Origin: CAZKYP01 sp964556885
GTDB taxonomy: Bacteria; Planctomycetota; Phycisphaerae; Sedimentisphaerales; Anaerobacaceae
Direction: 5' to 3'
Assembly (NCBI GenBank): GCA_964556885.1
Contig: CAZKYP010000001.1
Coordinates: 1 to 64,000 of the forward strand
Length of the DNA stretch: 64,000 nt
Shown: positions 1-8,060 of the stretch, piece by piece
Layout: each line of letters starts with the position of its first letter
How positions within the stretch are numbered: the first letter of the stretch is position 1
Position numbers and translations under genes: made by a program
Notes under the pieces: generated by a model
The model's input: the letters and a program-made list of their open reading frames with translations, nothing else
What the model was told of the DNA's origin: nothing
Database searches by the model: none

Positions 1-1
1 A

Positions 2-559
2 TCGTCTTCCGAACTTATCCAGAACATGGTCAACTTTGCGGCCATCAACAGGCGCGACGGAGCATTGGCGCTGGAGCAGGAGATACCCAAAGTCAAAGAT
101 ATGTTTTTTGTCAAGGGTATGCAGATGCTTATCGATGGGCAGGAAACAGAATCAATAAGAGATCTTCTGAGTCTGGAGATTGAGAATCTTCAGGACCGGC
201 ACTCGAACGGCAAGAAGATACTGGAATTTATGGGGGCGTCGGCGCCGGCTTTTGGAATGGTGGGTACACTTATCGGTTTGATTCAAATGCTTAAAAATCT
301 TACTTCACCGGACCAGATAGGAGCCGGTATGGCGGTTGCTCTGATTACCACTTTTTACGGGGCATTTTCTTCCAATCTCATTTTTCTGCCGTTGGCGGGT
401 AAATTGGGCATATACTCCAAGGCGGAAACCACTGCCAAGGAAATGATTGTAGAAGGTATTTGTGCAATCGCCGATGGCGACAATCCGACTGCTATCCGTG
501 AAAAGATGCAGGCGTTTATCTCACAAAACCGGCGCGAGGAAATAAAGGCTAATATATAA
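2..559 (+). CDS. motA: Flagellar stator protein MotA, C-terminal part (5' truncated by window edge)
   Basis: The frame is open to the window edge (first codon TCG at 2), so the N-terminus lies outside. MotA is the proton- or sodium-conducting stator subunit in the inner membrane that pushes on FliG. The visible part holds the cytoplasmic loop (the segment around MVNFAAINRRDGALALE) and the last two membrane helices. Two conserved family prolines are visible, in the ASAPAFGMVGTLIGLI helix and in the FLPLAGKL helix. The stop codon overlaps the start of the next gene, motB, by one base, which implies translational coupling. Family identity is secure; the ion type cannot be told from this piece. 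Confidence 0.93.
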   Translation, partial: SSSELIQNMVNFAAINRRDGALALEQEIPKVKDMFFVKGMQMLIDGQETESIRDLLSLEIENLQDRHSNGKKILEFMGASAPAFGMVGTLIGLIQMLKNLTSPDQIGAGMAVALITTFYGAFSSNLIFLPLAGKLGIYSKAETTAKEMIVEGICAIADGDNPTAIREKMQAFISQNRREEIKANI

Positions 560-1263
560 TGGGCCGCAAAGGTAAAAAACGAGAACAGGATGATTCTCCG
601 GGCGCACCGGAATGGATGGTTACGTTCAGCGACTGCATGACGCTGTTGCTGACATTTTTTGTACTTCTTTTAAGTTTTTCCTCATTTGATGACCGTGTAT
701 TTAGAAATCTTAGGGTACTTTACGCCAGCGCTCTGACGACGATCTCCCCTATGACCAGAAGCGACAGGGATGCTTTTTTATTTCTGCCCCCTGTCAAAGA
801 ATTAGCAGAGCTAAATAAAGGCAATGAAAAACCGACATTGGATAAAGAGTTCAAAAGCGGTCTTCTGGAGGAGACGCCGCCAATCGACTTTCATGGCGGT
901 ATGGTATTTTCTTTTTCATCAAAAAGGGTGTTTCTTGGAAAAGGAATGATTTTTTCACCGGAAGGACGCCAGATAATGGATATGCTGGCCCTGTTTTTGA
1001 AGGGGGTTCCCAGCCGGATAGTCATTAGTGAGAATGGACCTTTGGACAATAATGGTGGTAGTGAATATTACGGCATGCTGAGGGCGTGGGCCGCGTTGGA
1101 TTATCTTTCTGCCAAGCAGAATATCGACAGGGGAAGATTCAGCATATCGGCCAAAAGTACTATGATACAGGATAACTCTCCTGCCTCTCAAGGTAACAAA
1201 CCAGAAAAGGAAACCGAGCGAACACTTGAGATTTTACTGTTGGATCGGAGCTTGTACAATTGA
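559..1263 (+). CDS. motB: MotB-like stator protein, first of two tandem copies
   Basis: A 234-residue MotB-type protein. A short basic cytoplasmic tail is followed by a single membrane helix (about residues 19-43) with the ion-carrying aspartate D25 in the motif TFSDCMTLLLTFFVLLLS. The periplasmic C-terminal part corresponds to the OmpA-like peptidoglycan-binding domain but is degenerate: the usual LSxxRA helix motif reads MLRAWAALDYL. It starts one base inside the motA stop codon and its TGA overlaps the TTG start of the second motB-like gene, so the three form one translational unit. It may form a heteromeric stator plug with the next protein; that is inference. Confidence 0.87.
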   Translation: MGRKGKKREQDDSPGAPEWMVTFSDCMTLLLTFFVLLLSFSSFDDRVFRNLRVLYASALTTISPMTRSDRDAFLFLPPVKELAELNKGNEKPTLDKEFKSGLLEETPPIDFHGGMVFSFSSKRVFLGKGMIFSPEGRQIMDMLALFLKGVPSRIVISENGPLDNNGGSEYYGMLRAWAALDYLSAKQNIDRGRFSISAKSTMIQDNSPASQGNKPEKETERTLEILLLDRSLYN

Positions 1264-2024
1264 GACGCTCACGACAAAGAACCGAAGATAAGGGTATGCC
1301 GGTCCCGGCATATATCGTCACATTTTCCGACATGGTGACTTTGCTGCTGACCTTCTTCGTAATGCTTTTATCGCTTGCCGATGTCCAGGACCCGGAATTG
1401 TTCAACAAGGGGCGTGACGCTTTTGTAAGATCGATAAGATACATCGGGCTCGGTGCATTGTTTGGGAGAAATGAGACGCCGGATTTTGGAGATTACAAGC
1501 CAAAATACACTGTTCCCGAACCGGAAGAGACGCAGGCTCGCAGGAATATCGATGCAAAGACCGAAGAGCTCCGAAGAATATTTCTAAAACTGCGCCAAAT
1601 CTCGACAGTTTTACCATCGCAGATAGACGCCGGAAGTACGAGTATTTCCGTTACCAGCGTTCATTTCCCTCCGGAACGAGCCGAGCTGGACGACCCGTCA
1701 AAAAAGTTCATCACGGATTTTTGCCGGAATTTAAGGCAAAATTCAGGACAAAAGGACATAGAATTATACGTGCTCGGTCTGGCCCCTGATGCAAAGACTG
1801 AAAAGGATAAGTGGATACTTTCGGCGAACCGGGCGCAGGCGGTAGCGGATTTCATGTCGAATGTCTTTTCTTCGATAACTTCGACCAATACACGAAACAG
1901 CTTATTCACAGAAAGCACCAAATGTTCGGTTTATTCATGGGGAGCCGGCCCTGGAGGAGTTTGGGTGGGATCGGACAGCCCGATTTCGGCCCAGTCACAA
2001 ATCCTGATAGCAGTCCTCAGATAG
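1260..2024 (+). CDS. MotB-like stator protein, second tandem copy (OmpA-domain)
   Basis: A 254-residue MotB paralog. The membrane helix has the essential aspartate D24 (TFSDMVTLLLTFFVMLLS), and the OmpA-like domain keeps a canonical LSANRAQAVADFM stretch expected to bind peptidoglycan. The chosen start is TTG at 1260: a GGAG sits about 9 bases upstream and the TTGA overlap couples it to the preceding gene. An ATG 12 codons downstream is the alternative, but it would remove the basic N-terminal tail. With the preceding gene it gives two MotB-type subunits for one visible MotA. The name motB2 or motD could apply. Confidence 0.85.
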   Translation: MRRSRQRTEDKGMPVPAYIVTFSDMVTLLLTFFVMLLSLADVQDPELFNKGRDAFVRSIRYIGLGALFGRNETPDFGDYKPKYTVPEPEETQARRNIDAKTEELRRIFLKLRQISTVLPSQIDAGSTSISVTSVHFPPERAELDDPSKKFITDFCRNLRQNSGQKDIELYVLGLAPDAKTEKDKWILSANRAQAVADFMSNVFSSITSTNTRNSLFTESTKCSVYSWGAGPGGVWVGSDSPISAQSQILIAVLR

Positions 2025-2133
2025 AACGGATAATCGGCGTTTGTGTAAAATTTTTCGACACGTTTTCAATAGTCGAATTAATTCTGAAGCTTAAAACAGG
2101 ACGGATTGTCTAATAAAGCTGTATCTGACATCC

Positions 2134-2149
2134 CGGCACGCTATTTGCT
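2134..2149 (+). promoter_or_regulatory. Sigma-54 promoter of the fliO-P-Q-R-flhB operon
   Basis: CGGCAC-N5-TTGCT with the exact GG/GC spacing of a -24/-12 RpoN promoter. The predicted transcript starts near 2160, about 80 bases before fliO. The same CGGCACG form occurs upstream of the glycosylation island. Confidence 0.75.
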
Positions 2150-2170
2150 CATATCAAAATCAATATGTAT

Positions 2171-2209
2171 TCCGTTTGTGAACCTGGATGTAGAGCCTCG
2201 CCAAACGGA
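2171..2209 (+). other. Inverted repeat in the fliO 5' leader
   Basis: Perfect 8-bp arms (TCCGTTTG at 2171-2178, CAAACGGA at 2202-2209) separated by 23 bases, between the sigma-54 promoter and the fliO start. It could be a leader RNA stem or a DNA operator; no T-run follows, so it is not a classic terminator. Confidence 0.5.
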
Positions 2210-2241
2210 TATTCGGAAATTTGGTATGATGTATTTATAAC

Positions 2242-2745
2242 GTGGCGACAGTTAAGAAAAAGGCTGTTTTTTCGATACTCGCAGTTGCATTAGCCGGCAG
2301 CTTGTTAGTGGTCTGCGCAGCTCAAACAACAAATAACACCGGGCAGGAGGAGTTCGAACCTATAACACAGAGTTCAGAAACACAAAATCAATCCTTATTC
2401 GGTGAGGATCCCAATTTCCCAGGCGGGTCCGGTTTCAGCCCAGGCGGTGGGGAATTATTCTATAGGGCGATGATTACCGTATTATTCGTCATTGTTCTTG
2501 GTTTTGGGGCCTATTATGTATCGAGAAAACTGTTGCCGAGAATTACACGCCTGCCGGGAAGAGAGATTCATGTTATCGAGACGACCTATCTTGGACCGCA
2601 TAAGGCGTTACACCTGATTGACATTGGCAGTCGTCGTCTTCTGATTGGCAGCACGAATAATAACATCACAAAGCTGATGGATATAAACGATGGATATACA
2701 GATGCATCGACAGGATTGTCTGATGATAATCGAGAATATAAATGA
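2242..2745 (+). CDS. fliO: Flagellar export-gate assembly protein FliO
   Basis: A 167-residue protein with an N-terminal hydrophobic segment (about residues 8-25), a Gly/Asn/Ser-rich linker, a membrane helix (about 74-95), then a small cytoplasmic FliO domain with the conserved pattern ETTYLGPHKALHLIDIGSRRLLIG. FliO helps assemble the FliP-FliQ-FliR export gate. The start is GTG at 2242; no better-placed start exists because the nearby ATG at 2226 runs into a stop. Its stop overlaps the fliP start (ATGA). Position directly before fliP supports the call. Confidence 0.85.
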   Translation: MATVKKKAVFSILAVALAGSLLVVCAAQTTNNTGQEEFEPITQSSETQNQSLFGEDPNFPGGSGFSPGGGELFYRAMITVLFVIVLGFGAYYVSRKLLPRITRLPGREIHVIETTYLGPHKALHLIDIGSRRLLIGSTNNNITKLMDINDGYTDASTGLSDDNREYK

Positions 2746-3626
2746 GCAACAACTCCGTAAAAATATTTTCCCATGTTTTCATTGTTCTATTTCTTACTGG
2801 ATCATTATCTGCCCAGTCGGGCAATTCATTAAGCCAAGTTACTAATACTGACTTATCAGCCTTGGGGTCCCGGCAGCTCGGCCCGCCGGGACTACCTGGT
2901 TCCGCCAGTAGTACGACTGCAATCGAAAACGGGATTCCGAGCATCAGCGATTTGATGACGGTGGTAAATAAAGCGACGGCTAATGAAAACGGCGGCGAAA
3001 ACTGGTCGACTCCGGTCAGGCTTGTTATTATTTTCGGCGGTCTGGCAATCCTGCCGAGCCTTCTGGTGATGATGACATCTTTTACACGGATTGTCATCGT
3101 TCTGGCTTTTATTCGACGTGCTTTGACAACACAAACCATACCGCCAACTATTGCAATCATGGGCCTGGCATTATTTTTGACACTTTACACTATGGCACCT
3201 ACATTCGCAAAAATCAATGAAAATTCCATCCAGCCCTATATTTCGGATAATATTGATTTCGGTACGGCTGGTGCCAGAGCGGGTGATTGTATGAAGGAAT
3301 TTATGCTTCGTCAATGCAGACAAGCCGACCTTGCTTTGTTTGTTCAGATGGCCAGGATAAAACCGCCCACCAGATCGATGGATTTAAAAATGCATATAGT
3401 CATTCCTGCGTTTATCATTAGTGAATTTCGCACAGCATTCGAGATGGGCTGTCTGTTATTTATTCCTTTTTTACTAATTGATATGGTTATAGCAGGCGTG
3501 CTGCTCAGTGCCGGAATGATGATGCTGCCACCAGTCATGATTTCGCTGCCGTTCAAGCTGATGCTGTTTATTCTTGTTGACGGCTGGGGGCTGCTGGCAA
3601 AGAGTCTCAGTCTTGGCTTTAAGTAG
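2742..3626 (+). CDS. fliP: Flagellar type III export gate protein FliP
   Basis: A 294-residue inner-membrane protein forming the export pore with FliQ and FliR. It begins with a cleavable-looking signal peptide (hydrophobic to about residue 22, ending in SLSAQS), followed by a longer periplasmic N-terminal segment than in enteric FliP (about 245 residues). Signature parts are visible: LPSLLVMMTSFTRIVIVLAFIRRAL, the tract with QTIPP, and the C-terminal block starting AFIISEFRTAFEMGC with MMMLPPVMISLPFKLMLFILVDGW. The overlap with fliO shows co-translation. Very secure. Confidence 0.97.
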   Translation: MSNNSVKIFSHVFIVLFLTGSLSAQSGNSLSQVTNTDLSALGSRQLGPPGLPGSASSTTAIENGIPSISDLMTVVNKATANENGGENWSTPVRLVIIFGGLAILPSLLVMMTSFTRIVIVLAFIRRALTTQTIPPTIAIMGLALFLTLYTMAPTFAKINENSIQPYISDNIDFGTAGARAGDCMKEFMLRQCRQADLALFVQMARIKPPTRSMDLKMHIVIPAFIISEFRTAFEMGCLLFIPFLLIDMVIAGVLLSAGMMMLPPVMISLPFKLMLFILVDGWGLLAKSLSLGFK

Positions 3627-3695
3627 CATCGAATCCGAATTTTAAGTATGAGTCAACGATTGACATATTTAAGTATTTAGCAGGAGAACTTGCTT

Positions 3696-3965
3696 ATGGA
3701 TAGCAGTTATGTACTTTACCTCGGTCGATATACCCTTGAGACTGCCCTGTTATTGTCTGCACCGGTACTGCTGACATGTGTGGTTGTCGGTGTTGTTGTG
3801 ACGTTGTTTCAGGCGGTTACTTCCATTCGCGATATGACCTTGACAGTTGTTCCGAAACTTGTGGCCGTCGGCATTGTGTATCTGATCTTCAGCGGCTGGA
3901 TGCTTCAGGTAATGCTAAGTTTCACAAACGAAATATTCGCACAAGTTCAAAACGTCGGGCATTAA
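3696..3965 (+). CDS. fliQ: Flagellar type III export gate protein FliQ
   Basis: An 89-residue two-helix membrane protein of the export gate. Helices lie at about residues 14-36 and 53-75, with the conserved FQAVTSIRDMTLTVVPKLV connection. The ATG at 3696 was chosen over the TTG at 3690 because the AGGAG at 3682-3686 is about 9 bases upstream of the ATG and only 3 from the TTG. This gives the usual family length of 89. It sits 9 bases before fliR. Confidence 0.96.
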   Translation: MDSSYVLYLGRYTLETALLLSAPVLLTCVVVGVVVTLFQAVTSIRDMTLTVVPKLVAVGIVYLIFSGWMLQVMLSFTNEIFAQVQNVGH

Positions 3966-3974
3966 CGGGCGGCA

Positions 3975-4727
3975 ATGGAATTGATGATTGATAAACTGCT
4001 TGGCTTCGCAATGGTGCTGACCCGAATTTCGGCATTCTTCCTTATTCTTCCGGTTTTCGGGTGGCTCAGCATTCCGGCCAGAGTCAAAGTCGGAATGACC
4101 ATACTGATTGCAATCTTCTTCTCGACTATAACGCCACTGCCCGTCGATGTCCGGCGGGTCAGCGTTTTGGAAGCTGTATTGCTGCTGGCAAACGAAGCTA
4201 CCTATGGGCTGGCTCTTGGATTGATCGCCGCCTGCCTTTTCGCAACAGTTAAGTTCAGCGGCAGATTCATCGAAAGGCAGATGGGTCTGGCTACGGCCGA
4301 GGTGCTGGATCCGCTGACGGGCGAAGGCGCACAGATATTGGGCAGCCTTTTGGAGATGATATTTGTAATATTGTTTCTCAGTGCCAATGGTCACCACCTG
4401 TTTTTACAAATTATATTACGAAGCTATGAAGCATTTCCCGCCGGCAGCATTCCAACGATAACCGTTTTACTTAACGGAGTAACCAAAGCGGGGTCGGCCA
4501 TGTTGATGGCCGGTCTGAAACTGGCGGCGCCGATGCTGGCTGCTTTTATATTGCTATTAGTTGTATTGGCGGTGCTGGCAAGAATGGTTCCCGAAATGAA
4601 CATACTTTTTATCAGTATGCCGTTACGTGTAGCGATGGGATTGTTTATGGCGGCAATATTTCTGCCGTTTATCGGTTCATTTGTATCTGAATTCGCCGAG
4701 ATGATGGGTAAAATAATGCCATTGTAG
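3975..4727 (+). CDS. fliR: Flagellar type III export gate protein FliR
   Basis: A 250-residue polytopic inner-membrane protein that completes the FliP5-FliQ4-FliR1 export pore. The N-terminal segment (AMVLTRISAFFLILPVFGW), the conserved central GLALGLI and GRFIERQMGLATAEVLDP region and the C-terminal ARMVPEMNILFISMPLRVAMGLF block are all typical. Length and gene order (fliQ-fliR-flhB) match the family. Confidence 0.96.
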   Translation: MELMIDKLLGFAMVLTRISAFFLILPVFGWLSIPARVKVGMTILIAIFFSTITPLPVDVRRVSVLEAVLLLANEATYGLALGLIAACLFATVKFSGRFIERQMGLATAEVLDPLTGEGAQILGSLLEMIFVILFLSANGHHLFLQIILRSYEAFPAGSIPTITVLLNGVTKAGSAMLMAGLKLAAPMLAAFILLLVVLAVLARMVPEMNILFISMPLRVAMGLFMAAIFLPFIGSFVSEFAEMMGKIMPL

Positions 4728-4823
4728 CAGCAGTCGACCTGTTTAGCGACAACTGAATAATGGTTAATATGAATAACCAGTTACCCACTACCAATAGCTA
4801 TTTACGAATAATAGAGATCGATT

Positions 4824-5912
4824 ATGCCGGAACAAAGCGCTGCAGAAAGGACAGAACTACCAACCCAGAGGAAGCTGAATAAGGCTCGTGAAAAAGGGCA
4901 GGTTCCGCAGAGCCAGGAATTTACGTCGGTTGCAACGCTTTTAATATTAATAACAGTACTTGTGCTGTTGGGTCCCCACCTTCTTCAATGGTTTATTATG
5001 CAAATCAGGGAGGGCATCTCATGTGAAAACAGCATCTTTACAAATCCTCGGACATTTATAAAATTTACCAATTCCAAGATTACGGATTTGCTTTTTACGA
5101 TCTCACCGATACTTACAGCACTTTGCGTAGGGGCCGTTCTGGCCAGTATCTTGGTTAGTGGCTGGAATTTTGCTCCGGGTGCCCTTCGTTTCAAGTTGAA
5201 TCAGCTTAATCCTGTGACAGGTCTTAGTAAGCTGATAAGCGGCCGTTCTTTGGTTGCACTTTTGTTGTCCATACTAAAACTGTTGTTCGTTTCAATTATC
5301 ATTTGGTTTTATCTGGAAAGCAGGCTTGAGTCACTGGCAGCTCTCAGGTGGGCATGGTCGGCACAGATTCTTACAGTTATCACCAGGATGATATTGGGTC
5401 TTCTGATTCGTATTGGAATCGCATTGTTTATTATATCAATAGTCGATGTTATTTACCAGAAATGGAAATATATCAACGAATTGAAAATGACCCGTCAGGA
5501 AGTCAAGCAGGATCGCAGGGAAACCGAAGGTTCGCCCGAGGTTAAAGGTCGGATTCGAAAGTTACAAATCGAAATGAGCCTGAGACGTATGTTGCAGGAA
5601 GTCCCCAAGGCCAGTGTCGTTCTTGTCAACCCGACGCACGTCGCCGTGGCCCTGCAATATGACGCCAAAACAATGGATGCGCCTATTATGGTAGCGAAAG
5701 GTGCGGACCACCTGGCGGAAAAAATCAGAGATATTGCGAGGGCTTACGGAGTGCCCGTAGTACAAAGACCGGAGCTTGCCAGGACGATATATGCAACGGT
5801 TAAACTGGGAAATCCCATACCGCAATCATTATATGTGGCCGTAGCGGAAATATTAGCCTTGATTTATCGTTTGCGGCATAAAAACAGGGTAACGAAACCA
5901 GTACGAATTTAA
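4824..5912 (+). CDS. flhB: Flagellar export switch protein FlhB
   Basis: A 362-residue protein with four N-terminal membrane helices and a cytoplasmic domain that autocleaves to switch export from rod/hook to filament substrates. The cleavage motif NPTH is at residues 269-272, followed by the conserved VAKGADHLAEKIRDIA and YGVPVVQRPELARTIY blocks. The N-terminus starts with the typical PEQSAAERTELPTQRKLNKAREKGQVPQS-like charged segment. It follows fliR after 96 bases containing a weak 6-bp hairpin (4761-4778). Its stop lies 14 bases from the convergent fliD stop. Confidence 0.97.
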   Translation: MPEQSAAERTELPTQRKLNKAREKGQVPQSQEFTSVATLLILITVLVLLGPHLLQWFIMQIREGISCENSIFTNPRTFIKFTNSKITDLLFTISPILTALCVGAVLASILVSGWNFAPGALRFKLNQLNPVTGLSKLISGRSLVALLLSILKLLFVSIIIWFYLESRLESLAALRWAWSAQILTVITRMILGLLIRIGIALFIISIVDVIYQKWKYINELKMTRQEVKQDRRETEGSPEVKGRIRKLQIEMSLRRMLQEVPKASVVLVNPTHVAVALQYDAKTMDAPIMVAKGADHLAEKIRDIARAYGVPVVQRPELARTIYATVKLGNPIPQSLYVAVAEILALIYRLRHKNRVTKPVRI

Positions 5913-5926
5913 GTCATATCACCTTG

Positions 5927-7966
5927 TTAACTATTGATTCCGAGGGCTTCCATCTGGCTCTGTAGCAAAGCCAATGTTTTTTCAAGGCGGGCGAATCGGG
6001 CAATTAATCTTTCCTCCTTTTTAGTAAGACGTTCTTCCTCGTTGTCAATTTTATCCTGTAGGTTCCCTATTTGATCTTTGACGTACTCCTGGTCGATTTT
6101 TATTGATCCGGTTGTTACCTTAAGCATATTATCCAGTGCGTCCTCGATCGCACCGGTAAAACCTTGTTTGACCCTGACTTTGGCGGTGAAGGTTCCGTCC
6201 TGACTTAAGTCTATGGTTAATTGAAGGGCGTTCTCGGGATTCACAGGATAGCCGTTGTCATCGAAAGTGCTGTCTCCGGTGACAACATTGCCGCTGGCGG
6301 TGGCGTCACGATATGTCGATTCTGATGAAAGTTTTATTCTGGAACTGGTGATTACTCCGCCGTTGATGACAACTTCCACGTCATAGTTGCCTGCTGTCGT
6401 GTAGTTGCTGCTGGCACTGTAAAATTTTACTGTGTTACTATCGCTGCTGCCACTTTTGTCTGCTCCAATCAGGGCCAGAACGCCCATATAATCTTCAGCT
6501 ATGGCTTCGTCAAAAACGTTTGAGTTCAGGTTTAGAAGGCCTTCTTTATCAAGCTCGAGCCCGATTAGACCCGGCATCAGAAAAGTATCGATGTCCTGTA
6601 TAAACCCGCTGGTCTGAGATATTAGCGGCGTGAGAATTTGGGAGCGTATTGTTGAGACGATATAATCGCCCATCAGCGTGCCTGCGGTTTTTTCGACCGT
6701 ATCATATCCCGTCATTTCCTGAATATAGGTAGCAACCAGATTGTAAGCATTTACCATAGAAGTCAGTTTTTCTTTGACTGACTCAATATCTCTTGTCAGC
6801 GTTATCTCCTCTCCCGCGGCATCGGTAGTATCGTGCAGGTGTAATGTCACACCGGAAATAACATCATCTATTGTGTTAGAGCTCCTGCTTATCCATGCTT
6901 CAGGCGGATAGCCGTCGACTCTAATCTGGCTGTCCTGTGCCGACTGCGTCTCGAGAAAATCCGCTTCCGCAAAACCTTCCAGATCCGCCTCAGCCGTCGT
7001 AGGACCTCCCTCAACCGAAACAGCCATTGTGGGCAAGGTCAATGTGGCCGCAGAACCATTGTCATTGTAGGTCAAATTTATTGAAAGGCCGCTTGTACCA
7101 TATGTACTGTCCGTAAGGACTATCTGACCGTTAACCAAAGTTGCCTTGGCAATTCCATCGAAGGCGTCGTTGATTTCCGAGATAAGGTGAGTCAGTTTTG
7201 TATTGCTTGTAATACTGAGATTCACCTGGGCTATCGCGTCTCCATTGTGGTCGGTCCCGATAATTTCTATTACCTCACCGCCTTCGAGCGGGTTTTCTCC
7301 GAACTGGTCGAGGTCTGTTATCTTCGTTGAAAGTGTGGCGTTATCACTGTCAACGGTAAATGATGAATCAGCCTGCCATACTTCAGTGCTGCTGGCGTTA
7401 ATCGAAATTGCATAATTAGAACCTGCGCTGTTTCCGTTCAATACCAGATGATATGTGTTATTGTAATATAAAAGACCTGCGGTAACGCCCGGATTATCGG
7501 CGTCGTTATTGATCAGACCGACGAGGTCCTGGAGGGTTGTGGTCTCGGTTGTTGTGATTACTGTCTCCATGTGATTATATGAATATATAAATGTCCCGGC
7601 TCCGACATAATCTTCCGCGTATTCTATGCCGCTTGAGTGAATCCATCGCTCCGCGGTCGCAAGTTGATTGACGACAACCGTGTGATTGCCTTCGAAGGCG
7701 TTGTAAGATGCCTCGGCGGTTAATTTGTCGGAATCGCTGGATGAAACTGAAAAAGCGCGAAGCTCATTCGAATCGGACAGGGCCCTGACGGAACTCCTGA
7801 AGTTGCTTAGTTTGCTGTCGAGGGTGCTAAGTGCGGTTTTTCTCTCGTCCCATGTATCCTTTCGCTCTTCATACATATCGAGTGTTTTGCGCTCGATAGC
7901 CATTAACTGTGAAATAAGCGTGGATGTGTCGATTCCCGATAAAAGACCTGAAAGTTGTGTTGCCAT
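5927..7966 (-). CDS. fliD: Flagellar filament cap protein FliD (HAP2)
   Basis: A 679-residue cap protein that folds flagellin at the filament tip. The N-terminus (LLSGIDTSTLISQLMAIERKT) and the C-terminal coiled coil (GSIKIDQEYVKDQIGNLQDKI onward) are the FliD D0/D1 signatures. It is longer than enteric FliD (about 470) because of inserted beta-rich domains. One insert at about residues 215-324 resembles an insert in FlgE of this window (see findings). It has its own upstream sigma-28 promoter, as expected for a late filament gene. Confidence 0.94.
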   Translation of the reverse strand: MATQLSGLLSGIDTSTLISQLMAIERKTLDMYEERKDTWDERKTALSTLDSKLSNFRSSVRALSDSNELRAFSVSSSDSDKLTAEASYNAFEGNHTVVVNQLATAERWIHSSGIEYAEDYVGAGTFIYSYNHMETVITTTETTTLQDLVGLINNDADNPGVTAGLLYYNNTYHLVLNGNSAGSNYAISINASSTEVWQADSSFTVDSDNATLSTKITDLDQFGENPLEGGEVIEIIGTDHNGDAIAQVNLSITSNTKLTHLISEINDAFDGIAKATLVNGQIVLTDSTYGTSGLSINLTYNDNGSAATLTLPTMAVSVEGGPTTAEADLEGFAEADFLETQSAQDSQIRVDGYPPEAWISRSSNTIDDVISGVTLHLHDTTDAAGEEITLTRDIESVKEKLTSMVNAYNLVATYIQEMTGYDTVEKTAGTLMGDYIVSTIRSQILTPLISQTSGFIQDIDTFLMPGLIGLELDKEGLLNLNSNVFDEAIAEDYMGVLALIGADKSGSSDSNTVKFYSASSNYTTAGNYDVEVVINGGVITSSRIKLSSESTYRDATASGNVVTGDSTFDDNGYPVNPENALQLTIDLSQDGTFTAKVRVKQGFTGAIEDALDNMLKVTTGSIKIDQEYVKDQIGNLQDKIDNEEERLTKKEERLIARFARLEKTLALLQSQMEALGINS

Positions 7967-8025
7967 ATTTTTATGTTTTCCCGTCTAAATTCTATTTTAG
8001 AGCTAAAAAGGCTCCGTGTAATCAA

Positions 8026-8052
8026 TTATCGATAAAATTCCTTTTCTATTTA
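8026..8052 (-). promoter_or_regulatory. Sigma-28 (FliA) promoter of fliD
   Basis: On the minus strand TAAA (8052-8049), a 15-base spacer and ATCGATAA (8033-8026), against the consensus TAAA-N15-GCCGATAA (-10 matches 6 of 8). It lies in the gap between the giant glycosyltransferase stop and the fliD start, about 60 bases before the ATG. Confidence 0.6.
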
Positions 8053-8060
8053 ATGGTTTT

